A stretch of DNA of 64,000 nt from an uncultured Tateyamaria sp. (lineage in GTDB: Bacteria > Pseudomonadota > Alphaproteobacteria > Rhodobacterales > Rhodobacteraceae). The position numbers were made by a program, and so were the translations under genes. Below, in pieces: positions 56,883 through 64,000 of this stretch. The stretch covers positions 1 to 64,000 of the forward strand of contig NZ_CANNDO010000001.1 in NCBI RefSeq assembly GCF_947503385.1, in the 5' to 3' direction. A model generated the notes under the pieces. It made no database searches. It was given only the letters and a program-made list of their open reading frames with translations, and was not told the origin of the DNA. The first letter of the stretch is position 1, and each line of letters starts with the position of its first letter.

Positions 56883-56908
56883 GAATCAGGGTTTAGTCAC
56901 CCTGATTC
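56883..56908 (-). terminator. Hairpin at the stop of the XRE regulator gene
   Basis: A perfect 10-bp stem (GAATCAGGGT 56883-56892 / ACCCTGATTC 56899-56908) straddles the regulator's stop codon. No long T-run follows, so strength is uncertain. Confidence 0.6.
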
Positions 56909-57098
56909 CGCTTGTTGTGAACTCAATCCCATGATCCGTAAGCGCCTTCTCCATTGCTGCCATGTTATTGCCAATGGGAATGCGCCTTCCTTTCTCAAAG
57001 TCGCGAACGGTAGAAAGCGAAACGCCTGAGCGTTCCGCTAGTGTTCTTTGCGGCCAATCCAGCCAGCCGCGCGCCGCACGTGATTGTTCTGGTGTCAT
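56886..57098 (-). CDS. Small XRE-family transcriptional regulator of the element
   Basis: 70 residues, a single helix-turn-helix: MTPEQSRAARGWLDWPQRTL then AERSGVSLSTVRDFEKGRRI, with recognition helix SLSTVRDFEKG. It is divergent from the transposase and probably represses it. The ATG at 57098 has no ribosome site. A TTGACA (-35) and TACATA (-10) with 17-bp spacing lie so close upstream that transcription would start near the ATG, so the mRNA may be leaderless. The longer frame to 57158 is less likely. Confidence 0.82.
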   Translation of the reverse strand: MTPEQSRAARGWLDWPQRTLAERSGVSLSTVRDFEKGRRIPIGNNMAAMEKALTDHGIEFTTSGIRVTKP

Positions 57099-57134
57099 AC
57101 AGTCTATGTAAGTGTGAAAATAAAATGTGTCAAC

Positions 57135-57193
57135 GTCAACGAAAAGTGTTGAACTCACTCATTTCAATACATATGTGTAATGTCAACGAAAAG
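57135..57193. promoter_or_regulatory. Direct repeats between the XRE regulator and the transposase
   Basis: The 12-mer GTCAACGAAAAG occurs at 57135-57146 and 57182-57193, 47 bp apart. Each is followed two bases later by TTG. A small palindrome ACATATGT lies between (57169-57176). These flank the divergent promoters and look like operators of the XRE regulator. Confidence 0.6.
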
Positions 57194-57200
57194 CATTGGC

Positions 57201-58169
57201 ATGACACAACACTTTCTCATATCCTCGCAAGCGCGCACGCTTTCACTGGCCAAAGTGGCCAGAATGAGCGACGACGAGGCGTATGATGCGTTTTGCCGCC
57301 TTCGTTGGGTTGAAACAGATGGCGAGCCAGCATGCCCCCGTTGTGGCTGCGTCGGAGCCTACAACATGCGGACGCGCAAGAAGTTCAAGTGCAAGACACG
57401 TGAATGCCAGCATCAGTTTTCGGTCACTTCTGGCACGATCTTTGCCAGCCGTAAACTTCCGGTTCGCGACTACCTTCTTGCTATCGCGATTTTTGTGAAC
57501 GGAGCGAAGGGATACGCCGCCCTCCAACTGAGCCGTGATTTAGACGTGCAGTACAAAACCGCTTTCGTACTTGCCCATAAAATTCGAGAAGCCATTGGCG
57601 CGGCTCAATCAGACAACTCGCCGCTGGATGGTGAAGTTGAAGTAGATGGTGCGTACTTCGGGGGCCACATCCGCCCCAAAAACGAAGCGAAGGATCGGAT
57701 CGACCGACGACGCAACAAGTATCAGACGGGGAAGCGGCGAGTTGTCGTGGTTGCTCGCGAGCGTCGGGGGCGCACTCTGACTTTCGTTCACAAAGCCGAA
57801 GGCGAGGGGGTTGCCAGCATCAACAGATGTGTTGCCACGTCAGCCACTATTCATGCTGATGAGGCGAGCCATTGGGACGCGCTCCACATGCGTTATCTGA
57901 CAAAACGCATCAATCACAAGCGCGCATATTCGACCGATGATAGCAACACCAATCAAGCGGAAAGCTTCTTTTCCCGCCTGCGGCGCGCAGAGGTCGGTAC
58001 CCATCACCATATCTCGGGGCAATATCTGGATGCCTACGCACTTGAAATGGCGTGGCGTGAAGATAATCGCCGGATCAGCAATGGTGAGCAGTTTTTGGCC
58101 GCTACCAATGCCGCTCTGGAGCACCCAGTCAGCCGTCGTTGGAAGGGATATTGGCAGCGAGCCACTTAG
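57201..58169 (+). CDS. IS1595-family (ISXO2-like) transposase
   Basis: 322 residues. The N-terminus MTQHFLISSQARTLSLAKVA is typical. A zinc ribbon follows (CPRCGCVGAYNM...CKTRECQHQFSVTSG), then the conserved FASRKLPVRDYLLAIAIFVN and LSRDLDVQYKTAFVLAHKIR. The catalytic domain shows VEVDGAYFGGHIRP (first Asp), TIHADEASHWDAL (second Asp), and TNQAESFFSRLRRAEVG. The length is normal and no break is seen, so it is probably active. The ATG at 57201 matches family N-termini better than ATG 57180. The stop overlaps the convergent cargo gene by four bases. Confidence 0.93.
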   Translation: MTQHFLISSQARTLSLAKVARMSDDEAYDAFCRLRWVETDGEPACPRCGCVGAYNMRTRKKFKCKTRECQHQFSVTSGTIFASRKLPVRDYLLAIAIFVNGAKGYAALQLSRDLDVQYKTAFVLAHKIREAIGAAQSDNSPLDGEVEVDGAYFGGHIRPKNEAKDRIDRRRNKYQTGKRRVVVVARERRGRTLTFVHKAEGEGVASINRCVATSATIHADEASHWDALHMRYLTKRINHKRAYSTDDSNTNQAESFFSRLRRAEVGTHHHISGQYLDAYALEMAWREDNRRISNGEQFLAATNAALEHPVSRRWKGYWQRAT

Positions 58170-58570
58170 GCCGCTTCGCTGAAATCCACTTTCAAGTGGC
58201 GGTCTTGCGCGGTTGCCTTCGTGTAGGAAAACGCAAGTTGGATCGCAGCGGCCATTGTGGACGCCGGGTCAATCTTAACAAGCCGATTCACAATATCAGA
58301 CAGCTCAACGACGCCCTCTTGCGGCAAGCCCGCCCGTTCAAGCAAGAACTTGATCCCTTTGATTGTAAAACCAACGTACAGAGGCTCTCCGTCATGGCCA
58401 AAATCATTGTTCTGATGGAGCGTAACGGCTCCATTAAAACGCACCTCAGTTACGCTACAGTCGCGCGTGAAGACACGGATGGAATCCATATGCTTGTCAA
58501 AATATGCGATGGGCTGGAACGACTCAAATTCCAGCCCGACAAGGTCATCGGCGTAATATCTATCAGTCAC
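58166..58570 (-). CDS. Element cargo protein 1, unknown function
   Basis: 134 residues, last gene of the leftward cargo operon. The N-terminal half looks strand-rich (RYYADDLVGLEFESFQPIAY, RVFTRDCSVTEVRFNGAVTL). The C-terminal half is helical (GVVELSDIVNRLVKIDPAST). There is no signal peptide or membrane segment. The GTG start at 58570 has GGGAGAG five bases upstream, a strong ribosome site that supports a real gene. I recognise no family. Confidence 0.7.
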   Translation of the reverse strand: MTDRYYADDLVGLEFESFQPIAYFDKHMDSIRVFTRDCSVTEVRFNGAVTLHQNNDFGHDGEPLYVGFTIKGIKFLLERAGLPQEGVVELSDIVNRLVKIDPASTMAAAIQLAFSYTKATAQDRHLKVDFSEAA

Positions 58571-58594
58571 TTTTCTCTCCCGGCTGCTCGTCTT

Positions 58595-59176
58595 TTATTG
58601 ATTTTTTGTCCACACACAAGGCGTGTCGTATCTCTCCATGTAGTCTAGCGGCATTTCGGGATCGTCGGGGCTGGCTGCTATCCAGGTCCAGTGCTCAATC
58701 CACATATCTACCTCTGGAAACTCGCCTTCCATCTTGTTTGGCGACAAGTATATAGCAAAAACCCTACCAGATGGTGCAGAAATGCGTTCGACCTCGCCTT
58801 TTTCTATGCTTCCGCCGAAGCGGGCATCATGCTTTGGATTCAGGATCAACGCAAACTTATCGAGATGCGCTTCGTTGTTGCCATTGACCAGCATCGGGCG
58901 TTTCAGTCCACGATGGGCGGAGGTTGCAAAAATGGCGCCGGTTGAGATCACCCCAAACAACTGACCAAACTGAACCCGGAAGCCACGCGAAATGCGCCTC
59001 TGCATTTTTTCGGAAGTTATTGCAATCTTGAGAACTTCTTTTGCGTGAAGTTTGGAAAAGTCTTCACAGTTTTTCAGGAAGTTAGGGGCATCCGTAACGC
59101 GATAACCGCCCATCTGATTGTAATGATAATCCACATGACCTCCGCACAAAATTACCGGCTTTTGTGAAATTTTCAT
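58595..59176 (-). CDS. Element cargo protein 2, unknown function
   Basis: 193 residues, middle gene of the cargo operon. It begins MKISQKPVILCGGHVDYHYN and contains GRVFAIYLSPNKMEGEFPEV and DMWIEHWTWIAASPDDPEMP near the C-terminus. It is aromatic and His-rich, with no membrane segment. Many His, Asp and Glu might bind metal, but no known motif is clear. The ATG at 59176 is seven bases after the preceding stop, which suggests coupling; a TTG at 59236 would overlap that gene. No family recognised. Confidence 0.68.
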   Translation of the reverse strand: MKISQKPVILCGGHVDYHYNQMGGYRVTDAPNFLKNCEDFSKLHAKEVLKIAITSEKMQRRISRGFRVQFGQLFGVISTGAIFATSAHRGLKRPMLVNGNNEAHLDKFALILNPKHDARFGGSIEKGEVERISAPSGRVFAIYLSPNKMEGEFPEVDMWIEHWTWIAASPDDPEMPLDYMERYDTPCVWTKNQ

Positions 59177-59183
59177 TTGAGTG

Positions 59184-59582
59184 TCAAGCCGAATTAGTCG
59201 GAATGCTCGCCTCCCAGTGCTGTCGTATATTTGCAACCAAGCCTTGTCGCTTAAGCCCCCAAAGGCAGATATAAACCCTTTTGTAGACCCGCTTGTATTC
59301 TATGTTGGTCTTTTGTGCGTTTACGGCGCGCGCAATCTCAGCGCCCGTTTTTGGCCCACCCCTGAGCGCTTCCAGCACCATCCGCCGCAACTCGCCTTTG
59401 GCAAAGTCTTTTGGTGTCTTGCGGGGCATATTGAGCGCCATGGGTTCCGCACCATACATCCGCAACAAAGCGTCTACGTGTTCTAGGCCCTCCTGATCCT
59501 CGCGCACCATCTCCTGTCGAACGTAGTGCAGGGTATCAATTACGGTCTTAGGTTTGAGCGGGCGGAAATATCTGCGGGTCAT
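59184..59582 (-). CDS. Element cargo protein 3, HTH-like, unknown function
   Basis: 132 residues, first gene of the cargo operon, starting 33 bases inside the right terminal repeat. The C-terminal half looks like a helix-turn-helix or winged helix (KGELRRMVLEALRGGPKTGA, then EIARAVNAQKTNIEYKRVYK). The N-terminal half is charged and helical (YVRQEMVREDQEGLEHVDAL). It may regulate the operon from the right end. No family is assigned. Confidence 0.7.
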   Translation of the reverse strand: MTRRYFRPLKPKTVIDTLHYVRQEMVREDQEGLEHVDALLRMYGAEPMALNMPRKTPKDFAKGELRRMVLEALRGGPKTGAEIARAVNAQKTNIEYKRVYKRVYICLWGLKRQGLVANIRQHWEASIPTNSA

Positions 59583-59614
59583 GGGGATTCAATACAGGAA
59601 TCCAACATGTTATG

Positions 59615-59640
59615 CGTGTTGCGCTTGCTACCTAATACCG
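59615..59640 (-). repeat. Right terminal inverted repeat of the element (26 bp)
   Basis: Exact reverse complement of 56048-56073, ending GCTACCTAATACCG, next to the right copy of the 8-bp target duplication (59641-59648). Confidence 0.95.
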
Positions 59641-59814
59641 CACATCTGCCATCGCGAGGTTCACGCGACGCTGACCGAGGCGGAACTGGCGCGCGACTAC
59701 GCCACGCCAGAGGCGTTGCGGGCCCATCCGCGGCTGTCCAAATTCTTTGCTTGGGTGGCGAAACGCCCGCCGGGCTTTTTGTCAAAGGTCCCGGGTGGGC
59801 GGCGCAAGCGGTAG
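59641..59814 (+). pseudogene. HNH endonuclease gene, 3' half
   Basis: The second half of the split HNH gene: after the duplicated CACATCTG it continues HREVHATLTEAELARDYATP and ends LSKVPGGRRKR with a TAG stop at 59812. It carries the last His of the HNH motif (ICHREVH). Alone it lacks a start codon and the zinc knuckle, so both halves are presumed non-functional while the element is in place. Precise excision would restore the gene. Confidence 0.9.
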
Positions 59815-59824
59815 GGTCCGGGCG

Positions 59825-59989
59825 TCAGGGTTCGTGCGGGCGCGGGCGGGACGGGCGCGCATGGATGCGGCGGGCGACATCCTGAAGCACATGCCGGGCG
59901 ATCAGCTGAATTTTTTCCTGATGAGTCAGGGGTGTTGGCGCGGGACGCGCCGGTTTTTTCGGGCGTATGATGTAAGTATCGCGCGCCAT
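59825..59989 (-). CDS. Small basic protein, unknown function
   Basis: 54 residues: MARDTYIIRPKKPARPAPTP then LTHQEKIQLIARHVLQDVAR and a basic, proline-rich tail. The ATG at 59989 has GGGGAG seven bases upstream. It is convergent with the split HNH gene. I do not recognise it; the ribosome site and helical centre are the only support. Confidence 0.5.
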   Translation of the reverse strand: MARDTYIIRPKKPARPAPTPLTHQEKIQLIARHVLQDVARRIHARPSRPRPHEP

Positions 59990-60032
59990 ATACAACTCCC
60001 CAGAGAAGCATAGCACGGATCAACCACGCGCA

Positions 60033-60662
60033 CTACCGGCTCGTTGTGCCATGGGCGGAACACAGCGCCTTGATGGCCCGGGCATGTGCGGGTGTCGCCG
60101 CAACAGTGTCGGCCACGAGACTGCGCGCACGGGCCATAACGTCGCCATCGGCCACGACCTCGTCCAAAAGGCCAAATGCCAGCGCCTGCGAAGCGGTGAT
60201 CTTTTGGCCTGCCATCAGGATCAGTTTGGCCCGTGCGGGTCCCACGAGGGCCGCGAGGCGACCCGGATCGCTGGGCTGCGGCAAAAACCCCAGCTTCATC
60301 ACGGGATAAAAAACCTTGGCCTCCGGCACGGCAATACGCAGGTCACAGGCCAAAACCATACCCATCGCCCCGCCCGCAACCGTCCCGTTGAGCGCGGCCA
60401 CACTCAGCCCGCGAAAATCGGCAATCGCCCCCGACAGACGTTCCCACACCGGCGCGGTGGCCAGACCGCTTTGTGCGGCCTCAAGGTCCATGCCCGCGCT
60501 GAACACCTTGCCTGCGCCGGTCAGGATCAGCGCCTGCGCCTCTGTCGCCGCCGCAACCGCGTCGGCCAGATCGGACAGCATGTCGGCGGTCAGGGCATTG
60601 GCCTTGTCCGCGCGGGTCAGGGTGAGGGTGGTGACGGGACCGTCCTGAGAAATTTCGATCAT
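60033..60662 (-). CDS. Enoyl-CoA hydratase/isomerase family protein
   Basis: 209 residues, shorter than the usual 255-260. Crotonase marks are VTTLTLTRADKANALTADML, the oxyanion-hole segment LILTGAGKVFSAGMDLEAA, and AALNGTVAGGAMGMVLACDL. At the second catalytic Glu region the sequence reads PVMKLGFLPQPS, with neither Glu of the hydratase pair evident, so isomerase or another crotonase activity is as likely as hydration. The start is at 60662, after AGGCAG. Confidence 0.85.
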   Translation of the reverse strand: MIEISQDGPVTTLTLTRADKANALTADMLSDLADAVAAATEAQALILTGAGKVFSAGMDLEAAQSGLATAPVWERLSGAIADFRGLSVAALNGTVAGGAMGMVLACDLRIAVPEAKVFYPVMKLGFLPQPSDPGRLAALVGPARAKLILMAGQKITASQALAFGLLDEVVADGDVMARARSLVADTVAATPAHARAIKALCSAHGTTSR

Positions 60663-60799
60663 CGTCTGCCTGCCTTTCTTCAAATCATGTCACTGACCGC
60701 TTACGTCCTGATCCGTGCGAGGTCCAGCGATGCGACTTGACGCGCCCAGTAGCCTGCCGGACCATACGGCCAGCCATTTGACCAAAGGATTCCCTGCCC

Positions 60800-62335
60800 A
60801 TGACCCGTTTTCCCCAAGTGTTGACTGCGTCCACCGCCATTGCGCTGGTCCTGCCCGCCGCAGCTTTTGCCGACCTGACTGCCGTCGAGGTCTGGGAAGA
60901 CTGGAAAAGCTACATGACCAGCACCGGCTATGCAGTGACCGCATCAGAGACCAGCGCGTCCGGTGTTCTGACCGCCTCGGATGTCTCCATGTCGGTCGCA
61001 TTGGGCGAAGATGCCGCTGACGGAAAGGTGGACGTGCGCATGGGCGAGATCGTGTTCACGGAAAACAGCGACGGGTCTGTGTCGATCGCGCTGTCCGAAG
61101 TGACTGCGTTCGATATCACCATCGCCCCCGAGGAGGATGCCGACGAGATCGAGCTGACGATGACCTCCACCCAGACCGCACCGGTGATGACCGCCACGGG
61201 AGCCGTGGGCGACGTGACCTATGACTACACCGCCGCGCAGGTGGACGTGGCGCTTGATGGGGTGGAAGTGTCTGGCGTGATCCTCACGGACGAGATCGCG
61301 CGGATGTCGATGGTGGCAAGCGACGTGGCCTATACCATGTCCAACCAAGTCGGAGACGTACGCACCCTGTCCCAGACAATGTCGGCCAGCGCGCTGACCT
61401 ATGATGTCTTCTTTGAAGACCCCAAGGGCGACGGCACATTCAAGATGACCGGCGCGATGGAGGGGCTGAGCTTTGAAGGGTCCGGTGATCTGCCGATGGA
61501 TGTGGATATGCAGGACCTGAACGCAATGCTCGACGGTGGATTTGCCTTTGACGGCACATTTACGTCCACCAAGGGCGGGTACGATCTGACCTTTAACGGT
61601 CCGGACGGGGGCGGCACGATCAACACCGCATCCGACGGAGGCACGCTGCGCGTGGCGATGGCACCGGGCGGTCTGACCTATGACGTGGCGCAGCGCGGTG
61701 TGAACCTGAACATGCTGATGACCGAACTGCCGCTTCCGATCTCGCTGACGGCGGCAGAGGTGTCCACAAACCTGCTGGTGCCCTTGCAAAAATCCGACGA
61801 AGAGCAGGAATTTGGCCTTGCCATCGGGTTTGACGAATTCACCATGTCGGACGCGCTTTGGGGTCTGTTTGATGCTGCGGGCCAATTGCCGCGCGACCCG
61901 GCCACGTTGATCGTGGACCTGTCAGGCAAGGCCAAGGTGCTGTTCGATTTCCTCGACCCGGAACAGGCCGCCGTGCTGGAGCAGTCCGACACCGCACCGG
62001 GCGAGTTGAACGCGCTGACCCTGAACGCGCTGGAACTGGACGCGCTGGGGGCCAAGTTGACCGGCGCGGGCGACTTTGTCTTTGACAACAGCGATCTGGT
62101 GACATTTGACGGCCTGCCGCGACCCAAGGGTGCGGTGAACCTGTCGCTGGTGGGCGGCAATGGCCTGCTGGACAAGCTGGTCGCCATGGGTCTGGTGCCC
62201 GAGGATCAGGCGATGGGCACACGCATGATGATGGGTCTGTTTGCGGTGCCCGGCGAGGGTGAAGATACACTCAAGTCCAAGATCGAGGTGAACGACGAAG
62301 GCCACGTGCTGGCCAACGGGCAGCGCCTGCGCTGA
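60800..62335 (+). CDS. DUF2125 domain exported protein
   Basis: 511 residues. A signal peptide (TASTAIALVLPAAAFA) is followed by a long strand-rich, acidic protein with many Asp and Thr residues. Examples are ADLTAVEVWEDWKSYMTSTG, the segment SMSVALGEDAADGKVDVRMG, and the C-terminal VPEDQAMGTRMMMGLFAVPG. DUF2125 proteins are found in alphaproteobacteria and have no known function; the fold suggests a periplasmic or envelope lipid- or protein-binding role. It sits alone between the crotonase gene and pmbA. Confidence 0.83.
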   Translation: MTRFPQVLTASTAIALVLPAAAFADLTAVEVWEDWKSYMTSTGYAVTASETSASGVLTASDVSMSVALGEDAADGKVDVRMGEIVFTENSDGSVSIALSEVTAFDITIAPEEDADEIELTMTSTQTAPVMTATGAVGDVTYDYTAAQVDVALDGVEVSGVILTDEIARMSMVASDVAYTMSNQVGDVRTLSQTMSASALTYDVFFEDPKGDGTFKMTGAMEGLSFEGSGDLPMDVDMQDLNAMLDGGFAFDGTFTSTKGGYDLTFNGPDGGGTINTASDGGTLRVAMAPGGLTYDVAQRGVNLNMLMTELPLPISLTAAEVSTNLLVPLQKSDEEQEFGLAIGFDEFTMSDALWGLFDAAGQLPRDPATLIVDLSGKAKVLFDFLDPEQAAVLEQSDTAPGELNALTLNALELDALGAKLTGAGDFVFDNSDLVTFDGLPRPKGAVNLSLVGGNGLLDKLVAMGLVPEDQAMGTRMMMGLFAVPGEGEDTLKSKIEVNDEGHVLANGQRLR

Positions 62336-62396
62336 GGCGCCACTTGAAGCGGGGGGCCCACACGGCTAGGTCATGCGCAACCAAACGGAGCAGCGC

Positions 62397-63740
62397 ATGA
62401 CCGTCCTTCCCGACCTCACCGAACAGATGTTGACCGCAGCACGCGCGGCGGGGGCCGATGCCGCCGACGCGATGGTCGTGCAGGGCGTGTCGACATCCGT
62501 CGACGTCCGCGAGGGGGCCTTGGAACAGGCCGAACGCGCCGAAGCGATTGATCTGGGCCTGCGGGTGTTCGTGGGCCAGCGGCAAGCGAATGTGTCGACC
62601 TCTGACGCCTCCGCCCGCACCATCGAAGAGATGGCGGCCCGCGCCGTGGCGATGGCCCGCGAGGCCCCCGAAGACCCGTATGCGGGTCTTGCCGACCCCG
62701 GCGCGCTGACCGACCGACGCGACGCGCAGGGGCTGGAACTGCACGACCCCGCGCCCGAGCCGTCGCCGGAGGCGTTGCAGGCGGACGCACTGGCCGCCGA
62801 GGCGGCCGCGCGCACAGTCGATGGCGTTACACAGGTTCAGCAAAGCACGGCAGCCTACAGCAGCCGGGACGTCTGGCTTGCCGCGACAAACGGCTTTTCC
62901 GGCGGCTACCGGCGCACGGATCGGGGCACCAGTTGCGTGGCCATTGCGGGCACCGGCACCGGCATGGAACGCGATTACAGCGGCGACAGCCGTATCTTTC
63001 AGAGCGACCTGCGCACCCCCGAAGAAATCGGGCTGGAGGCCGCAGAACGCGCCGTCGCCCGCCACGGCGCGCGCAAACCGCCCACCGGCGCCTATCCCGT
63101 CCTCTTTGACGAACGGATCGCCGCCAGCCTGATTGGACATTTGCTGGTTGCAGCAAATGGCAGCAGCGTGTCGCGCGGCGCATCTTGGCTGCGCGACCGT
63201 TTGGGGGAACAGGTGCTGCCTGACGGCATGACTTTGATCGAAGACCCGCACCGTCCACGGGCCTCTGGCAGCCGCCCCTTTGATGCCGAAGGGCTGCCGA
63301 CGCAGCGCCGCGCGATTGTCGAAGACGGTCGATTGACGGGCTGGACGCTGGATCTGGCCACAGCGCGCAAGCTGGGCATGGCCTCGACCGGGAATGCCGC
63401 GCGCGGCACATCCGCGCCGCCCAGCCCCAGCACATGGAACGTCGCGCTGGACCAAGGCACAGCCACCCGCGCCGACCTGATCCAGGACATGGGCACCGGA
63501 TTGCTCGTGACCTCGATGATTGGTTCGACCATCAACCCCAACACCGGCGACTATTCCCGCGGCGCGGCGGGCCATTGGGTCGAGAACGGCGCAATCGCCT
63601 ATCCTGTGAACGAATGCACCATCGCGGGCAGCCTGCCCGAGATGCTGCGCCGGATCGTTCCCGCCAATGACGCGCGCACGCATCTGAGCCGCGTTGTCCC
63701 ATCGCTTTTGGTGTCAGGCATGACCCTTGCCGGCCAGTGA
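62397..63740 (+). CDS. pmbA: TldD/PmbA family protein (PmbA-type)
   Basis: 447 residues of the PmbA/TldE branch. It has AADAMVVQGVSTSVDVREGA at the N-terminus, LGLRVFVGQRQANVSTSD, then YPVLFDERIAASLIGHLLVA and the C-terminal GTGLLVTSMIGSTINPNTGD. The HExxxH zinc motif of TldD is absent, as expected for the non-catalytic PmbA/TldE partner; tldD is not in the window. The heterodimer processes modified peptides and helps degrade CcdA-type antitoxins in E. coli. The ATG at 62397 follows CGGAG. Confidence 0.88.
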   Translation: MTVLPDLTEQMLTAARAAGADAADAMVVQGVSTSVDVREGALEQAERAEAIDLGLRVFVGQRQANVSTSDASARTIEEMAARAVAMAREAPEDPYAGLADPGALTDRRDAQGLELHDPAPEPSPEALQADALAAEAAARTVDGVTQVQQSTAAYSSRDVWLAATNGFSGGYRRTDRGTSCVAIAGTGTGMERDYSGDSRIFQSDLRTPEEIGLEAAERAVARHGARKPPTGAYPVLFDERIAASLIGHLLVAANGSSVSRGASWLRDRLGEQVLPDGMTLIEDPHRPRASGSRPFDAEGLPTQRRAIVEDGRLTGWTLDLATARKLGMASTGNAARGTSAPPSPSTWNVALDQGTATRADLIQDMGTGLLVTSMIGSTINPNTGDYSRGAAGHWVENGAIAYPVNECTIAGSLPEMLRRIVPANDARTHLSRVVPSLLVSGMTLAGQ

Positions 63741-64000
63741 CCTGCCCCTGTTGACCCACGCCGCGCGTGTGGCGGGGCGCATCGCCACCAGCTTTGCCGG
63801 ACCCTCTGCACGGCGCTGGGACAAGGCGGATGGCGCAGGCCCCGTGACCGAGGCCGATCTGGCCGTGGACACCTATCTGCGCAACACCCTGTTGGCGGCG
63901 CGCCCAGACTACGGCTGGTTGTCCGAAGAAACGGAAGACGATGACCGCCGCCTGAGCCGGGACACGGTGTTTATTGTCGATCCCATCGACGGCACGCGCA
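63727..64000 (+). CDS. Inositol monophosphatase / CysQ family protein, N-terminal part
   Basis: About 91 residues are in the window; the gene runs off the right edge. The start appears to be TTG at 63727, overlapping the pmbA end by 14 bases: MPASDLPLLTHAARVAGRIA. Then come KADGAGPVTEADLAVDTYLR, the metal-site segment WLSEETEDD, and IVDPIDGTR, the DPIDGT motif of the FIG superfamily. The enzyme removes phosphate from inositol phosphate, a bisphosphate nucleotide or a related compound; which one cannot be told. It is probably in the same transcript as pmbA. Confidence 0.88.
   Translation, partial: MPASDLPLLTHAARVAGRIATSFAGPSARRWDKADGAGPVTEADLAVDTYLRNTLLAARPDYGWLSEETEDDDRRLSRDTVFIVDPIDGTR

Larger units (their letters stand above)
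56048..59640. mobile_element. IS1595-type transposable element with passenger genes (3,593 bp)
   Basis: Both ends carry a perfect 26-bp terminal inverted repeat (56048-56073 and 59615-59640, beginning CGGTATTAGGTAGC). The element is flanked by the 8-bp direct repeat CACATCTG at 56040-56047 and 59641-59648, the duplication length known for IS1595. Its transposase (57201-58169) is of the ISXO2/IS1595 type. Other contents are a winged-helix-like protein, an XRE regulator, three leftward cargo genes, operator-like repeats and a tRNA-like 3' end. The interior looks more AT-rich than the flanks. IS1595 includes members that carry passenger genes; the cargo here matches nothing I can name. Confidence 0.93.

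Noticed and set aside
56774-56896. A 40-codon ORF over the tRNA-like sequence
   Set aside because: The nearest AGGAGG lies 16 bases from the ATG, too far for good initiation, and the peptide has no recognisable feature; kept only as an alternative reading of that stretch.

Overview
The window is chromosomal DNA of an alphaproteobacterium, almost certainly a Rhodobacteraceae (Roseobacter group) member. The evidence is the high GC content, the gene neighbourhoods rpsO / truB / rbfA / dapB, rsmB / heparinase / purH / lspA, leuS / lptE / holA and ftsK / lolA, and lineage-typical families (BamF/DUF3035, DUF2125, DUF3576, SdhAF4/DUF1674). All assignments come from reading the translated sequence; no database search was run.

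Bases 1-6424 hold a serine-cycle (C1 assimilation) locus. A leftward operon of overlapping genes carries a class-V aminotransferase (sgaA-like), malate-CoA ligase (mtkA, mtkB), hydroxypyruvate reductase and the start of glyA. A NarL/LuxR-type regulator is divergent from it and is followed by malyl-CoA lyase. Together these turn glyoxylate + glycine/serine-linked C1 units into malyl-CoA and back to acetyl-CoA + glyoxylate. The regulator appears to lack the phospho-accepting Asp, and the intergenic region holds inverted and direct repeats that look like its operators.

Bases 6450-36986 are mostly housekeeping: ribosome and tRNA maturation (rpsO, truB, rbfA, rsmB), lysine/peptidoglycan precursor synthesis (dapB), purine synthesis (purH), envelope biogenesis (lspA, bamF, lolA, an SLT lipoprotein), a two-gene M16 peptidase operon, a thiolase, a STAS/anti-sigma kinase pair, gamma-glutamyltransferase, hspQ, ftsK, an aminotransferase, an amidase, a ubiH-like monooxygenase, trm112, a Lon-N protein and a thioredoxin/TPR protein.

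Bases 36987-42460 look like an accessory pocket. A leucine-rich-repeat protein and an orphan 508-aa protein (N-terminal helical region with a hydrophobic segment, C-terminal strand-rich region) flank xthA, between genes of ordinary type. Then come an OmpR-type regulator, ribA, an L,D-transpeptidase-like protein, yggS, two tandem near-identical porins, a DUF3576 lipoprotein, the leuS-lptE-holA operon, and gfa, GST, flavoprotein and mscS genes.

The clearest mobile DNA is at 56048-59640. It is a 3,593-bp IS1595-type transposable element with perfect 26-bp terminal inverted repeats and an 8-bp target duplication (CACATCTG). It has split a small HNH endonuclease gene that reads through perfectly once the element is removed in silico. 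Besides its ISXO2-like transposase it carries a winged-helix-like protein, a small XRE regulator, a leftward three-gene cargo operon of unknown function, repeated operator-like motifs and a tRNA-like 3' end. After it come an enoyl-CoA hydratase, a DUF2125 protein, pmbA and the start of an inositol-monophosphatase-family gene that runs off the end.

Short dispersed repeats (a GTAGGGTGGGC palindrome in three places, a GGACAGAGACGGGG-tailed element in two) sit between genes. No rRNA, CRISPR array or convincing functional tRNA was seen.
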